NCBI RefSeq assembly: GCF_015291745.1
Contig: NZ_CP030059.1
Coordinates: 1,639,501-1,703,500 of the forward strand
Direction of reading: 5' to 3'
Length of the DNA stretch: 64,000 bases
Source: Bradyrhizobium sp. CCBAU 53351
GTDB taxonomy: Bacteria; Pseudomonadota; Alphaproteobacteria; Rhizobiales; Xanthobacteraceae
The notes under the pieces are model-generated. The model ran no database searches and was not told the origin of the DNA. It was given only the letters and a program-made list of their open reading frames with translations. A program made the translations under genes and the position numbers. Numbering within the stretch: the first letter of the stretch is position 1; each line of letters opens with the position of its first letter. Shown piece after piece: positions 8,901 to 17,648 of the stretch.

Positions 8901-11900
8901 AGTCTGCTCGACGGCAATGCCGGCAACTGGGTCGGCATCGACCAGATCAAGTTTCAGGATGGCTCGGTGATCGACCGGGCACAGATCACCTACAATGCCG
9001 GCCGCGACTATCTCGGCTGGGATCCCGTGGTCGTCACCATGGTCGAGCAGGGGTTGATCATCTGGCAGACCTACTGGGACGAGTTCGGTCATGAAGGAAA
9101 CATCGTTGCCGGTGCGTCTCCAGGCATCGACGATATCTGGAACGCCTCGAGCTATGGCGGTTTGGGTGGAACGCTGGGTGTCCCGGATGCATTGCAGCCG
9201 AATCCATTCCACGGCGGCGGCAACAACAGACTGAATGGTAGCGGTCGCGTCGACATCATGGCAGGTGGCCTTGGCGCTGACGTCCTGGACGGCTTCGGCG
9301 GCGACGACGTCCTCTACGGAGATGAAGTCGGGTCGGACACGGTAGGCGGCAATGACGTCCTCCTCGGAGGAGGTGGCAATGATGTCCTCTACGGCGGCGG
9401 CGGCTCGGACTACCTCGATGGCTGGCTCGGCAACGATTTCATCTCGGGTGGGGACGGGAAGGATTACATCTTGGCGAACGATGGTGATGACATCATCATC
9501 GGCGGCAAGGGTGACGATATCATCTATAACAACAATGGCGCCGGCAGCGGCAATGATACCTATCTTTACGCCAAGGGAGACGGTAACGATCTCATCGTCG
9601 AGGGAAGTACGGCGGAAACGGACGTCCTGATCCTTGCAGATATCAATTCATATGACGTCGAGCTGTCGCAATCTGCCGATGACCTCCTGATCAAAATCAA
9701 GGCGACCGGCGAGGTCATCATCGTCGCGAGTCATTTCGTCGGTCTCAACGCGCCTGGTGCGGGGCTCGAATATATCCGGTTTGCGGATGTTCAGTGGGGC
9801 CGCGATCAAATTCAGCAGGCGTCCTGGATACGTGGCACGGACGGCCGGGATATCCTGGACGGCACCCAGACGCTTTCGGATCATTTTCTCGGTCAAACGT
9901 TTCAAGGCGGCAAGGGCGACGATGTCATCTATTCCGGCTATCAAAGCGGGAGTGGCAGCGACACGTTCGTCTACGCGAGGGGAGATGGCAACGATACCAT
10001 CAGTGAACAGAGTTGGCGCTCCTCCGGTCCAACCGAGACCGACGTTCTGAAGTTTACGGACATTGGCAGCTCAGACGTCCGGCTGACCCGGTCTGGCGAG
10101 GACCTGCTGATCAAGATCATCTCGACGAACGAGACGATCACGGTCGTGAGACAGTTCGGCGAGACCGTGGACGCCCCGGGCATGGGTCTCGAAACCATCC
10201 AGTTTGCGAACGGCGAGGTCTGGAATCGAGCCGATATTCAGCAGAACGCCTGGTTCCGTGGAACCGACGGGCGCGATGTCATCGACGCCCGGATCAGCCG
10301 TTGGGACGATACGATCGAAGCCGGCAAGGGCGACGACATCATCTATTCCGGCCTGCAGAGCGTCAGCGGCAACGACACCTTCATCTACTCGAAGGGCGAC
10401 GGCAACGACACCATCTACGAGAACACCTGGCGCTCGTTCACCTCGACCGACACCGACGTCCTTTTGCTCAAGGACATCCAGGCCACCGAGGTGAACCTGA
10501 CCCGCTCTGGCGATAATCTCCTGATTCACATCCTGCCGACCAACGAGACGATCACGATCGTCGGCCAGTTCGGCGATGCTACGGACACCCCGGATTCCGG
10601 CATCGAATACATTCGCTTCGCCAACGGCGACCAGTGGGGCCGCTCAACCATTTATGGGATCGCGACCAGCAACGCGCCTTTTTTCGCGGGCACGCGAGGC
10701 GACGACGTGCTGGTTGGTTCGAGCGCCAATCAGAACTTTTACGGTGAGGCCGGCGACGACCGGATCGAAGGCCAGGGCGGCAACGATCTCCTCTATGGCG
10801 GGCTTGGCAATGATACGCTTGTGCTGAGCGTCGCCGCCCCCGGTGATGTCGCCACCATCAATGGCGGCGCGGGAACCGATACGCTGGACCTCAGCGGGTT
10901 CGGGTCTGCGGTGTGGGTCGATCTCGTCACCAACGGTGCCGAGGTGCGTACGACCGACCAGAGCGATCTCGCCAGCGGGACCTGGCGTGACATGGCCCAG
11001 GTCGAGCGGGTTGAAAACATGATCGGTACCGCGTTCTCCGATCAGATCGCCGGCGACGCCGGCAACAATCTGATTGTCGGTGGCGCGGGGAACGACTTGA
11101 TCGATGCGCGCTCCGGCGACGACGTCGTCTCCGGCGGCAGCGGTGACGACACACTGACCGGCGGCATGGGCAAGGACAAGCTCGACGGCGGCATCGGCGC
11201 CGATATCCTGAATGGTGGGCTCGACAGCGATATCTTGATCGGCGGAGCCGGCAATGATGTCGCAACGGGCGGCACTGGCGGCGACATATTTGTGGTCGGC
11301 GTCGGCGATGGGTCGGACGCGGTCACGGATTTCACCGCAGGAAGCGGAACGGACCACGACATCGTGCGGTTCGACCGCACCATGTTTGCCGATTTCGCCT
11401 CGGTGATGGCGGCCGCCGCGCAGGTCGGCAGCGATGTCGTCATCTCCCTCGGGAACGGCGACAGCCTCACCCTGCAGAATGTCGATCGTGCGGCGCTGAC
11501 CGCGGACAATTTCGAGCTCCGGCGGCTCGACAACGAGGCTCCTACCGGGATTACAGCGACCGGCGGCTCCGTGCAGGAGAACGCCGCAGGCGGAACGGTC
11601 GTGGCGACGCTGGCGGCGGTTGATGCCGGGGACGCCGGCGCGCATAGCTTCAGCATCGTCGGCACGGATGATTTGTTCGAGATCGTCGGCAACGAGATCC
11701 GCGTCAAGAACGGCGCCGTCCTCGACTTCGAGACGCGGCCGCAGCACACGCTGACCGTCAAGGCGGTCGACGATGACGGCATGTCCGTCACTTCGACGAT
11801 CGTGATCGGCATCACGGACCAGGTCGAGACGGTTGCGGGTACGGCGGGTAACGACGTTCTTGCCGGCGGAGCGGGCTCCGATATCTTGATCGGCGGCGCC

Positions 11901-14900
11901 GGCAATGATCGTCTCAATGGCGGCAGCGGCTCGGACGAATATCGTTACAATCTTGGCGATGGCGGAGACCGCATCGCCGACAGCGGCGGCAATGCCGATA
12001 CAGATCGCCTCGTGCTCGGGAGTGGAATCGATCCCGCCGCGATCACGGTAGGCCGGTCGTCGATCGATAATTCCGACATCGTGCTGCAGCTCGCGAGCGG
12101 CGACACCATCGTGCTGCAGGATCAGCTCTCGGCATCGGCCGGGGCAGGCGTCGAGCAGATCGTCTTCGCCAATGGCGCGGTGTGGAGCCGATCCGATCTG
12201 CTCGCTCGGCTGGACAGCCACCTGTTCATTGGCAGCGCAAGCAACCAGACTGCGGCGGGCTCGGGCACATCCGACGTCTTCATTGCCGGAAGTGACGCCG
12301 AAACCTTGGTCGGGTACGGCGGCAACGACACCTACCGGGTGGGCGCCGGCGCCGGCAACGTGATCATCTCCGAGGATGCGGAGGACGGCACGGATCGGCT
12401 GGAGCTCGTTGGCCTCAATGCCGCCGATGTTACGCTCATCCGGCGCGGCGCCGACCTCATCGTCAAGAACAAGGCAAACGGTCACACCACGACGATCACC
12501 AACGAGTTCAGCTATGCACCAACCGGTGTCGAGCAGGTCGCATTCGCTGACGGAACCGTGTGGGACAAGACCCAGATCGCAGCACACGCCGTGCTGCCGA
12601 ACGCCGCCGGAAACTATACGATCCAGGGGACCTCGGAGGACGATACCTTCCAGCCCGGAGCAGGAAACGACTTGATCCAGGGCGGGGCCGGTAGCGACAC
12701 CGTCATCTATGCTCTCGGCGATGGCAGCGACACCATCAACGACGGATACAATTCCGCTTCTCAGATCGATGTCCTCAAGCTCGTCGATCTCAGGCCCGGC
12801 GACGTCATCTTCTCGCGACAGGGATCAGATCTCTCGATCGCGATTCCGGGAAGCGGCGACGTCATCACCGTACAGGGGCAGTTCACGTCGACAAGCGATT
12901 ACTGGGGCCTCGAGCAGATCCAATTCTCCGACGGCACGGTATGGGACCGCAGCGCGATTGTCGCTGCAGCATGGATCCGCGGCACCAGTGCGGCGGAGAC
13001 GCTGAACGGTTTTGCGACTGCCGATACGCTGGACGGCGGGGCTGGTGCGGACGTGCTTGTTGGCGGCGACGGTGATGACACTTACATCTACCGTGCGGGC
13101 TCTGGCAACGACGTCATCCAGGAGAGCGGTACGGACTCTGGCACGGACGTGGTGAAGCTCGTGGGCCTCAACGCTTCCGACGTGAGCTTTGGCCAGGGCG
13201 GCGATGATTTATTCATCCAGATTAAATCTTCGGCCGAAGTTCTGAGGATTCAGGGGCAGTTCAACGGGACAAATGGTATTGAGCAAGTTCTGTTCGCTGA
13301 CGGGACGCGGTGGGATCGCGCGCAGATTGCTAATGCATCCCAATTAGTGGGAACGGGCGGCAACGATATTATCACGCTGCCGGCCGATGGCGCGACCATC
13401 GATCCAGGCGTAGGCGACGACACCCTCAGCGTCAGCGGGAATGGCGCCGATCGGATCGTCTTCTATAAAGGCGCAGGCCACGACACGCTCAACAACCCGG
13501 GCACAGGATACGTGAGGGCCGACGTTCTCGATCTCACGGATATTCTTCCATCGGAAGTGCAGCTCACGAGATCAGGCAATCAGCTCGTCGTCAGTGTGCC
13601 GTCAACCGGAGACAGTTTCACCGTCCTCCTGCAGTTCAACGGTAATAGCTACGGGCTCGGTAGTATCCATTTTGCGGACGGCACCATCTGGGACCGCACG
13701 GCGATCACCGCGAACGCGTTTCTCCGTGGAAGCTCAGGAAACGACTCTATCGGGCTTCCGGCCACAGGCGTTACGGTCGATGCGGGCGCTGGCGATGACA
13801 CGATCTCGGTCTCCGGCAACGGATCGGACCGCATCATTTTTGGCAGCGGCTATGGGCACGATGTCCTCACCAACCCCGGTTCGGGCTATAACCGCGACGA
13901 TACTTTGGTTCTGAAGGACCTGAATCCGTCAGATGTCGAGTTGAGCCGCGTTGGCGACGCCATGATCCTCAAGGTGTCGGCAACGGGCGACAGCTTTACC
14001 GTGAACTTCCAATTCTGGGGGGACGGTAGCCAAATCCAGGGCCTGACGCATATTCAGTTTGCTGACGGAACGGTATGGGACCGATCCGCTATTGCGTCAA
14101 ACGCCTGGATCCGCGGCACGGCGGTCAACGACTCGCTCTCTGGGGCGGCATCTAACGACTACCTTTTCGGCCTTCAAGGCAACGACTATCTTCGCGGCAA
14201 TGGCGGATCGGACACCTACGTCTACCGATCTGGCGATGGTAATGACGAGATCGATGATGAATCGAACTCCACTGTCGAGGTCGATACGCTGAAGCTGACC
14301 GATCTGAACGCCAGCGATGTGACGCTCAGTCGGTCAGGCAACGATCTGCTTGTTGGGGTCAACTCGACGGGGCAGACGATCAAGATTGACTACCAATTCT
14401 ACTCGCAGACCGCCAACTGGGGCATCGAGAAGCTGGAGTTCGCCAACGGCGAGACCTGGGATCTCCCGACCATCAACGCAAACGCCTGGATCCGCGGCAC
14501 GTCGGGCAACGAGTCGCTGTATGGGGCTTCTTCGGCAGATATTCTTTTCGGCGGGCTCGGCAACGACTACCTGCAGGGCAACGGTGGCTCAGATACGTAC
14601 CTCTACAGATCGGGCGATGGTAACGATGAGATCGCTGATCGGTCGGACTCCGTGACCGATGTCGATACGCTGAAGTTAGCCGATCTGAACGCCAGCGATG
14701 TTACGCTCAGCCGGTCCGGCAACGCGCTGCTGGTCAAAGTCAATGCGGCGGGCGCGGTGATCACGGTCGACGATCAGTTTTACTCGCAGACCGCGAATTG
14801 GGGCGTCGAGAAACTGCTGTTCGCCAATGGTGACAGCTGGGACCTGCCGACGATCTGGGCGAATGCCTGGTTCCGCGGGACGTCGGGCAATGATTCGCTG

Positions 14901-16511
14901 TCTGCGAGTTCCTCGGCGGATACCCTCTTCGGCGACCAAGGTAATGACTACCTGCAGGGCAACGATGGCTCCGACACGTACATCTACCGATTGGGCGACG
15001 GAAACGACGAGATCGCCGACCGGTCGGGCTCGGTGACCGACATCGATACGTTGAAGTTCGCTGATCTCAACGCAAGCGACGTGACCGTCGGCCGATCGGG
15101 CAATGCCCTGCGCGTCACGATCAATGCGACGGGCGCGGTGATTACGATCGACGATCAATTCTACTCTCAGACCGCGAATTGGGGCATCGAGAAGTTGCTG
15201 TTCGCCAACGGCGATAGCTGGGACCTGCCGACGATCTGGGCGAACGCCTGGATTCGTGGCACCAGCGGCAATGATACGATCGGCGGCTCAAATGGGAACG
15301 ACGTCTTCTGGGGAGGTCTTGGAGACGATCGTTTCAACAGCGGCGCGGGGAGTGATACCTACGTCTATGCGCGGGGCGATGGCAACGACTACATCGACGA
15401 CGAGTCCGGCTCGACGGTGGATGTGGACGTGTTGCGCCTGATTGACTTGAACGCTAGCGATTTAACCTTCAGCCGGGTGGGGGCGAACCTGGTTGCTACC
15501 GTCAACGCCAATGGCCAAACGATTACGTTCGACGAGCAGTTCTATTCAAAAACGGCGAACTGGGGAATTGAACGGATCGAGTTTGCAGATGGCACGAACT
15601 GGGACTTGGCCACGATCAACTCCCATGCGTGGATCCGCGGCACCAGCGCGAACGATACGATTGGCGGCTCAGATTGGAACGACGTCTTCTGGGGAGGTCT
15701 TGGAGATGACCGTTTCAACAGCGGCGCGGGGAGCGATACCTACGTCTATGCGCGGGGCGATGGCAACGACTATATCGACGACGAGTCCGGCTCGACGGTG
15801 GATGTGGACGTGTTGCGCCTGACTGACTTGAACGCTAGCGATCTAACCTTCAGCCGGGTGGGAGTGCATCTGGTCGCTACCGTCAACGCCAATGGCCAAA
15901 CGATTACGTTCGACGAACAGTTCTACTCGCAAACCGCGAATTGGGGCATCGAGACGCTGATCTTTGCCGATGGAAGCAGTTGGAACAGATCAAATCTGAC
16001 CGATGCCACGTCGACCTTCACCTGGGTTGGGAGTGCCACGAACGCCACGCTCACCGGCAACGACTACGGCGCGAACATCTTCCAGCTCGGCTCGGGGGCG
16101 GAGTCGGCCTACGGCGGCGCCAGAAGCAATGTGTACCAGATCACCACGAGTACCGGCCAATCTCAGATCAATCTATCGTCTGCGACCGGCTCGAAGAATG
16201 AGGTCGATTTCCTCAGTGGCATCACCGACCAGAACCTGTGGTTCGAGCAGGCCGGCAACGATCTGAAGATCGACCTCCTTGGGACCAGCACCAGCACGAC
16301 GATCAGCAACTGGTTCTCCGGCAGCGCGGCTGCGTTGCAGGAGATCACGGCCGGAGGCCTCAAGATCGACGGCCAGATCTCGCAGCTTGTGCAGGCCATG
16401 GCTACGTATTCGGCGAACAACACAGGGTTCGACCCGTCGAATCCGAGTATCCAGGCTTTGCCGAACGACACCACGCTCCAAAACGCGGTGGCGGCGTCAT
16501 GGCATGCGTAG
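5958..16511 (+). CDS. giant RTX protein with FrpC-like self-processing module
   Basis: A 3,517-residue type I secretion substrate with AAGGAAGG before the ATG. In order: N-terminal region with a long glycine/alanine/leucine-rich hydrophobic stretch (about 98-155); an Asp200-Pro201 junction followed by an FrpC-type self-processing module with several DxDGNG-like calcium loops (201 to about 362); a helical region (to about 630); then 17 modules of roughly 105-130 residues, each with GGKGDDxI RTX loops, a SDTYVYxxGDGND strand and a DVxLxRxGxDLLI...F(A/S)DGTxWDR block, as in the haemolysin-type calcium-binding related domain. A classic RTX block and a cadherin-like domain (about 1859-1957) interrupt the series. 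The C-terminal 150 residues lack RTX loops and should hold the secretion signal. Likely a surface or contact protein; no toxin domain or lysine-acylation partner was recognised. Confidence 0.93.
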   Translation: MLDAASLRFPDQVPFEDVAAAFTNYANSLPSEARAALGDLLLQLGSGGSATPGTGDPQSALVDAALVWLGQSLKDGEWASPPPNLSTQAAAAAGVEVVSDGLLGLGLAIGVSTIYWLLPITVIGAPTVLGAFVAVRLGVLLGPLLGALAPFVGKFVRGKVVDLLKDLVPDLHERINQLYWDTGSWLDKHIIMPLINWFKDPIVLDLDGNGIQLTSIEDSSVHFDFAGDGFAELTGWVSPNDGILAIDKNGNGLIDNGLELFGSSAQDGFSVLETLDTNGDGKIDAQDADFGKLRVWRDLNQNGVTDAGELQTLAEAGIVSISLVRDKLTGSNSGHNLGYQAGFLRTDGSAGVAQTIYFQTDGQNSISDSTPTFTEDPEVHWLPQLPGSGLIHSISYEATNNALFRADWRDLTDNVLALSPAEFQENFEDLLLRWAGVDSVDIDSRGPFVDGRHLAFVEKFFGQTYREVQVDQELRTFPSTQQFGDRVEASFQQILAIYRTAFLAQVTTSGLMRGIDQLASAQNNPYFFYGLLDFIPRGPDALPEESPGNLGVVLDLIIKAMPSSDGDAVSYLVKALSGLEGMIDIAFEGIRSGYQIEIAPYLSRIPDYTTREIAAQIVAGVARFGSTGSEGINGTSAQDVFIGGGGGDLLSGGSGSDIYVYNKQDGDLWIRDDGAAADTDRLVLTDLNSTDVSFDRIGDDLLMRVTATGKTVVIDSFFANQGIDVLRFADGTEWDRSQLAGASVFRGDGHNNVISDSGSHDVIRGGKGDDYIRISGGNDTILYSKGDGYDIVHDTLDRISEHDTLVLTDLNASDIELSRVGGHLLLKVKSTGEYIDFDNFFPNNSADWTTKNVDIIKFADGTSWDRAQIMQQAWVRGTDGMDTLAIGSDLNETIYGGKGDDFLQGWNGSDTYVWKKGDGNDEISDFSSKIGNPSNNDIDTLWLQDVSAGEVSYSYQGGTLLITINPTGEIIRVNDFFSGVTSLLDGNAGNWVGIDQIKFQDGSVIDRAQITYNAGRDYLGWDPVVVTMVEQGLIIWQTYWDEFGHEGNIVAGASPGIDDIWNASSYGGLGGTLGVPDALQPNPFHGGGNNRLNGSGRVDIMAGGLGADVLDGFGGDDVLYGDEVGSDTVGGNDVLLGGGGNDVLYGGGGSDYLDGWLGNDFISGGDGKDYILANDGDDIIIGGKGDDIIYNNNGAGSGNDTYLYAKGDGNDLIVEGSTAETDVLILADINSYDVELSQSADDLLIKIKATGEVIIVASHFVGLNAPGAGLEYIRFADVQWGRDQIQQASWIRGTDGRDILDGTQTLSDHFLGQTFQGGKGDDVIYSGYQSGSGSDTFVYARGDGNDTISEQSWRSSGPTETDVLKFTDIGSSDVRLTRSGEDLLIKIISTNETITVVRQFGETVDAPGMGLETIQFANGEVWNRADIQQNAWFRGTDGRDVIDARISRWDDTIEAGKGDDIIYSGLQSVSGNDTFIYSKGDGNDTIYENTWRSFTSTDTDVLLLKDIQATEVNLTRSGDNLLIHILPTNETITIVGQFGDATDTPDSGIEYIRFANGDQWGRSTIYGIATSNAPFFAGTRGDDVLVGSSANQNFYGEAGDDRIEGQGGNDLLYGGLGNDTLVLSVAAPGDVATINGGAGTDTLDLSGFGSAVWVDLVTNGAEVRTTDQSDLASGTWRDMAQVERVENMIGTAFSDQIAGDAGNNLIVGGAGNDLIDARSGDDVVSGGSGDDTLTGGMGKDKLDGGIGADILNGGLDSDILIGGAGNDVATGGTGGDIFVVGVGDGSDAVTDFTAGSGTDHDIVRFDRTMFADFASVMAAAAQVGSDVVISLGNGDSLTLQNVDRAALTADNFELRRLDNEAPTGITATGGSVQENAAGGTVVATLAAVDAGDAGAHSFSIVGTDDLFEIVGNEIRVKNGAVLDFETRPQHTLTVKAVDDDGMSVTSTIVIGITDQVETVAGTAGNDVLAGGAGSDILIGGAGNDRLNGGSGSDEYRYNLGDGGDRIADSGGNADTDRLVLGSGIDPAAITVGRSSIDNSDIVLQLASGDTIVLQDQLSASAGAGVEQIVFANGAVWSRSDLLARLDSHLFIGSASNQTAAGSGTSDVFIAGSDAETLVGYGGNDTYRVGAGAGNVIISEDAEDGTDRLELVGLNAADVTLIRRGADLIVKNKANGHTTTITNEFSYAPTGVEQVAFADGTVWDKTQIAAHAVLPNAAGNYTIQGTSEDDTFQPGAGNDLIQGGAGSDTVIYALGDGSDTINDGYNSASQIDVLKLVDLRPGDVIFSRQGSDLSIAIPGSGDVITVQGQFTSTSDYWGLEQIQFSDGTVWDRSAIVAAAWIRGTSAAETLNGFATADTLDGGAGADVLVGGDGDDTYIYRAGSGNDVIQESGTDSGTDVVKLVGLNASDVSFGQGGDDLFIQIKSSAEVLRIQGQFNGTNGIEQVLFADGTRWDRAQIANASQLVGTGGNDIITLPADGATIDPGVGDDTLSVSGNGADRIVFYKGAGHDTLNNPGTGYVRADVLDLTDILPSEVQLTRSGNQLVVSVPSTGDSFTVLLQFNGNSYGLGSIHFADGTIWDRTAITANAFLRGSSGNDSIGLPATGVTVDAGAGDDTISVSGNGSDRIIFGSGYGHDVLTNPGSGYNRDDTLVLKDLNPSDVELSRVGDAMILKVSATGDSFTVNFQFWGDGSQIQGLTHIQFADGTVWDRSAIASNAWIRGTAVNDSLSGAASNDYLFGLQGNDYLRGNGGSDTYVYRSGDGNDEIDDESNSTVEVDTLKLTDLNASDVTLSRSGNDLLVGVNSTGQTIKIDYQFYSQTANWGIEKLEFANGETWDLPTINANAWIRGTSGNESLYGASSADILFGGLGNDYLQGNGGSDTYLYRSGDGNDEIADRSDSVTDVDTLKLADLNASDVTLSRSGNALLVKVNAAGAVITVDDQFYSQTANWGVEKLLFANGDSWDLPTIWANAWFRGTSGNDSLSASSSADTLFGDQGNDYLQGNDGSDTYIYRLGDGNDEIADRSGSVTDIDTLKFADLNASDVTVGRSGNALRVTINATGAVITIDDQFYSQTANWGIEKLLFANGDSWDLPTIWANAWIRGTSGNDTIGGSNGNDVFWGGLGDDRFNSGAGSDTYVYARGDGNDYIDDESGSTVDVDVLRLIDLNASDLTFSRVGANLVATVNANGQTITFDEQFYSKTANWGIERIEFADGTNWDLATINSHAWIRGTSANDTIGGSDWNDVFWGGLGDDRFNSGAGSDTYVYARGDGNDYIDDESGSTVDVDVLRLTDLNASDLTFSRVGVHLVATVNANGQTITFDEQFYSQTANWGIETLIFADGSSWNRSNLTDATSTFTWVGSATNATLTGNDYGANIFQLGSGAESAYGGARSNVYQITTSTGQSQINLSSATGSKNEVDFLSGITDQNLWFEQAGNDLKIDLLGTSTSTTISNWFSGSAAALQEITAGGLKIDGQISQLVQAMATYSANNTGFDPSNPSIQALPNDTTLQNAVAASWHA
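6558..7043 (+). other. self-processing module (SPM) within the RTX protein
   Basis: Residues 201 to about 362 read PIVLDLDGNGIQLTS, then GWVSPNDGILAIDKNGNG, NGLELFG, LDTNGDGKIDAQD and VWRDLNQNGVTDAGEL, in the order I remember for the SPM of Neisseria FrpC. In FrpC, calcium triggers autocatalytic cleavage of the Asp-Pro bond before the module and the new aspartate end can form an isopeptide link to a lysine. Here the required Asp-Pro is present (Asp200-Pro201, bases 6555-6560). The match is from memory of the family, not from an alignment. Confidence 0.8.
14101..16005 (+). repeat. five tandem 381-bp coding repeats in the RTX gene
   Basis: Units begin at 14101, 14482, 14863, 15244 and 15625; every interval is exactly 381 bp (127 residues). 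Each unit runs from (N/S)xWxRGT through GGxGxDxxxSGxGSDTYxY, GDGNDEI and a block ending QFYSQTANWGIEKL, then W(D/N). Units 4 and 5 are almost identical in DNA over most of their length. Earlier modules in the gene vary in length and sequence, so this 3' array looks like recent unequal duplication. Confidence 0.9.
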
Positions 16512-16562
16512 GGTCCACGACCGAGCTTACGGGGTTGGGGGCGCGGCTGCTCGGTGCAGAAC

Positions 16563-16675
16563 GCCCTCGTGAGAGGGCCTGCCCGCCTGAAAGCGCCTCA
16601 CTCTAAACTTGCGGGAGCCCGGGACCACCGAACCGGATAGAGCGGCAAGGCTATGAACGCAGTCATGGCCTTGCC
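16563..16675 (+). terminator. two hairpins between convergent genes
   Basis: GCCCTC-GTGA-GAGGGC at 16563-16578 and an eight-base stem GGCAAGGC/GCCTTGCC (16644-16651 with 16668-16675) extended by an inner ATGA/TCAT pair. They lie between the RTX gene and the leftward XRE gene and could end transcription from both sides. Neither is followed by a clear T run, so rho-independent action is uncertain. Confidence 0.45.
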
Positions 16676-16707
16676 AGGGCCGAGTTTCGCTAAAAGGACC
16701 GGCGCTA

Positions 16708-16950
16708 TTACCCTCTTTCACGCACGAACCGCCGAAGCAATTTCAGCGGATCGGCTCCAAGGGCCTCGGCAATAGCGATGAATTCGATAACGTCAAGGCG
16801 CCGCTCGCCACCTTCGTACTTGGCAACGAACGATTGCGGTTTACGGAGCTTTTGGGCGAGTTCCTGCTGGCGAATGCCTGCCTTCTGTCGGGTTGCAACG
16901 AGAAGGGCAATGAGGCGGGCATATTCGGCGGATTTGAGGGATTTTTCCAT
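16708..16950 (-). CDS. XRE-family helix-turn-helix regulator
   Basis: An 80-residue protein that is essentially one Cro/CI-type domain: LLVATRQKAGIRQQELAQKL followed by RKPQSFVAKYEGGERRLDVI and EFIAIAEALGADPLKLLRRF. This is the size of restriction-modification controller proteins and of small phage repressors. It is read away from a nuclease-like gene starting at 17133, and a 33-bp palindrome lies 39 bp upstream of its start, which would fit autoregulation and control of the divergent gene. The ATG at 16950 is the only start that keeps the whole domain without extra sequence. Confidence 0.88.
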   Translation of the reverse strand: MEKSLKSAEYARLIALLVATRQKAGIRQQELAQKLRKPQSFVAKYEGGERRLDVIEFIAIAEALGADPLKLLRRFVRERG

Positions 16951-16988
16951 TGCCGCCGGGCGAGTTTCGAATCGACGGCAGCCAATCT

Positions 16989-17021
16989 GATCCTGAATCG
17001 GGATTATCCCAAAATAGGATC
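16989..17021. promoter_or_regulatory. 33-bp palindromic operator candidate
   Basis: The site reads GATCCT-N5-GGGAT-T-ATCCC-N5-AGGATC, symmetric about T17005: two nested inverted repeats with 6-bp outer and 5-bp inner arms. It is in the spacer between the divergent XRE and nuclease-like genes. The spacing of outer arms, about three helical turns end to end, fits cooperative binding by a pair of dimers of the adjacent XRE protein. Confidence 0.6.
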
Positions 17022-17132
17022 GAATTAACTCTCATGTGCGAAGCTGGCTGGTGAGGCGCTCGGTTGTGCTGGACTTGTGCGGCCAGCGGAGCGCAATGGC
17101 GGGGTATGACCAACCCCAAAAGGAGACTTACA

Positions 17133-17648
17133 ATGCTCGTTGAACTGCACCAGGACCCGCTTACATCCCACTCCCGCGCCTCCAATATTCGGGAGCAGGC
17201 GCTTCTCCATCTCCTTCTCGGCCAGCTCATGGCGGCGCGCTGGCAGCAGGGCCGTCACGACATCGAGGTGCTGACGAGCGAGGTGGACCGGCGCGGCTAC
17301 GACATCGTGCTCGAGGCCAACGGCATCCTCCGGCACGTCCAGCTGAAGTCGACGTTTTCCGGATCCAGCGTCCGCCACGTCACCGTCAGTACCCGGTTGC
17401 TGGAAAAGCCCAGCGGCTGTGTCATTTGGCTGGAGGTCGACCAGCGCACGCTTGCCCTCGAACGCTTCTTCTGGTTCGGCGGCGAGCCCGGAGCGCGGCT
17501 GCCCGACCTGGGCGTGAAGGTCAGCCGGCATACGCGCGCGGACAGCAGTGGGCAGAAGCTCGAGCGCCCCATGCACCGGGACCTCGGCAAGGCCTGCTTC
17601 CAGCAGCTCGATAGCGCGGAAGAGCTGCTGACCAGGTTGTTCGGGTAG
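17133..17648 (+). CDS. PD-(D/E)XK nuclease-like protein
   Basis: A 171-residue protein. After an N-terminal helix (SNIREQALLHLLLGQLMAAR) comes DIEVLTSEVDRRGYDIVLEA, then RHVQLKSTF: the D of GYD, followed about 15 residues later by QLK, matches the spacing of a PD-(D/E)XK active site with Q for the acidic residue. The rest (VIWLEVDQRTLALERFFWFG, DLGKACFQQLDSAEELL) resembles proteins with a restriction-endonuclease-like fold of unknown substrate. AAAGGAG before the ATG at 17133 fixes the start; the open frame extends to 17064 without a better site. It diverges from the XRE gene. A DNA-cleaving role is inferred. Confidence 0.65.
   Translation: MLVELHQDPLTSHSRASNIREQALLHLLLGQLMAARWQQGRHDIEVLTSEVDRRGYDIVLEANGILRHVQLKSTFSGSSVRHVTVSTRLLEKPSGCVIWLEVDQRTLALERFFWFGGEPGARLPDLGVKVSRHTRADSSGQKLERPMHRDLGKACFQQLDSAEELLTRLFG

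Noticed and set aside
10644..12587. 647-codon minus-strand frame inside the RTX gene
   Set aside because: Arises from repeated Gly-Asp codons read in reverse; no motif and no start site.
7850..16000. Possible CRISPR array because of regular repeats
   Set aside because: Repeats are coding, in frame and of 381 bp or module length; no short palindromic repeats with spacers.
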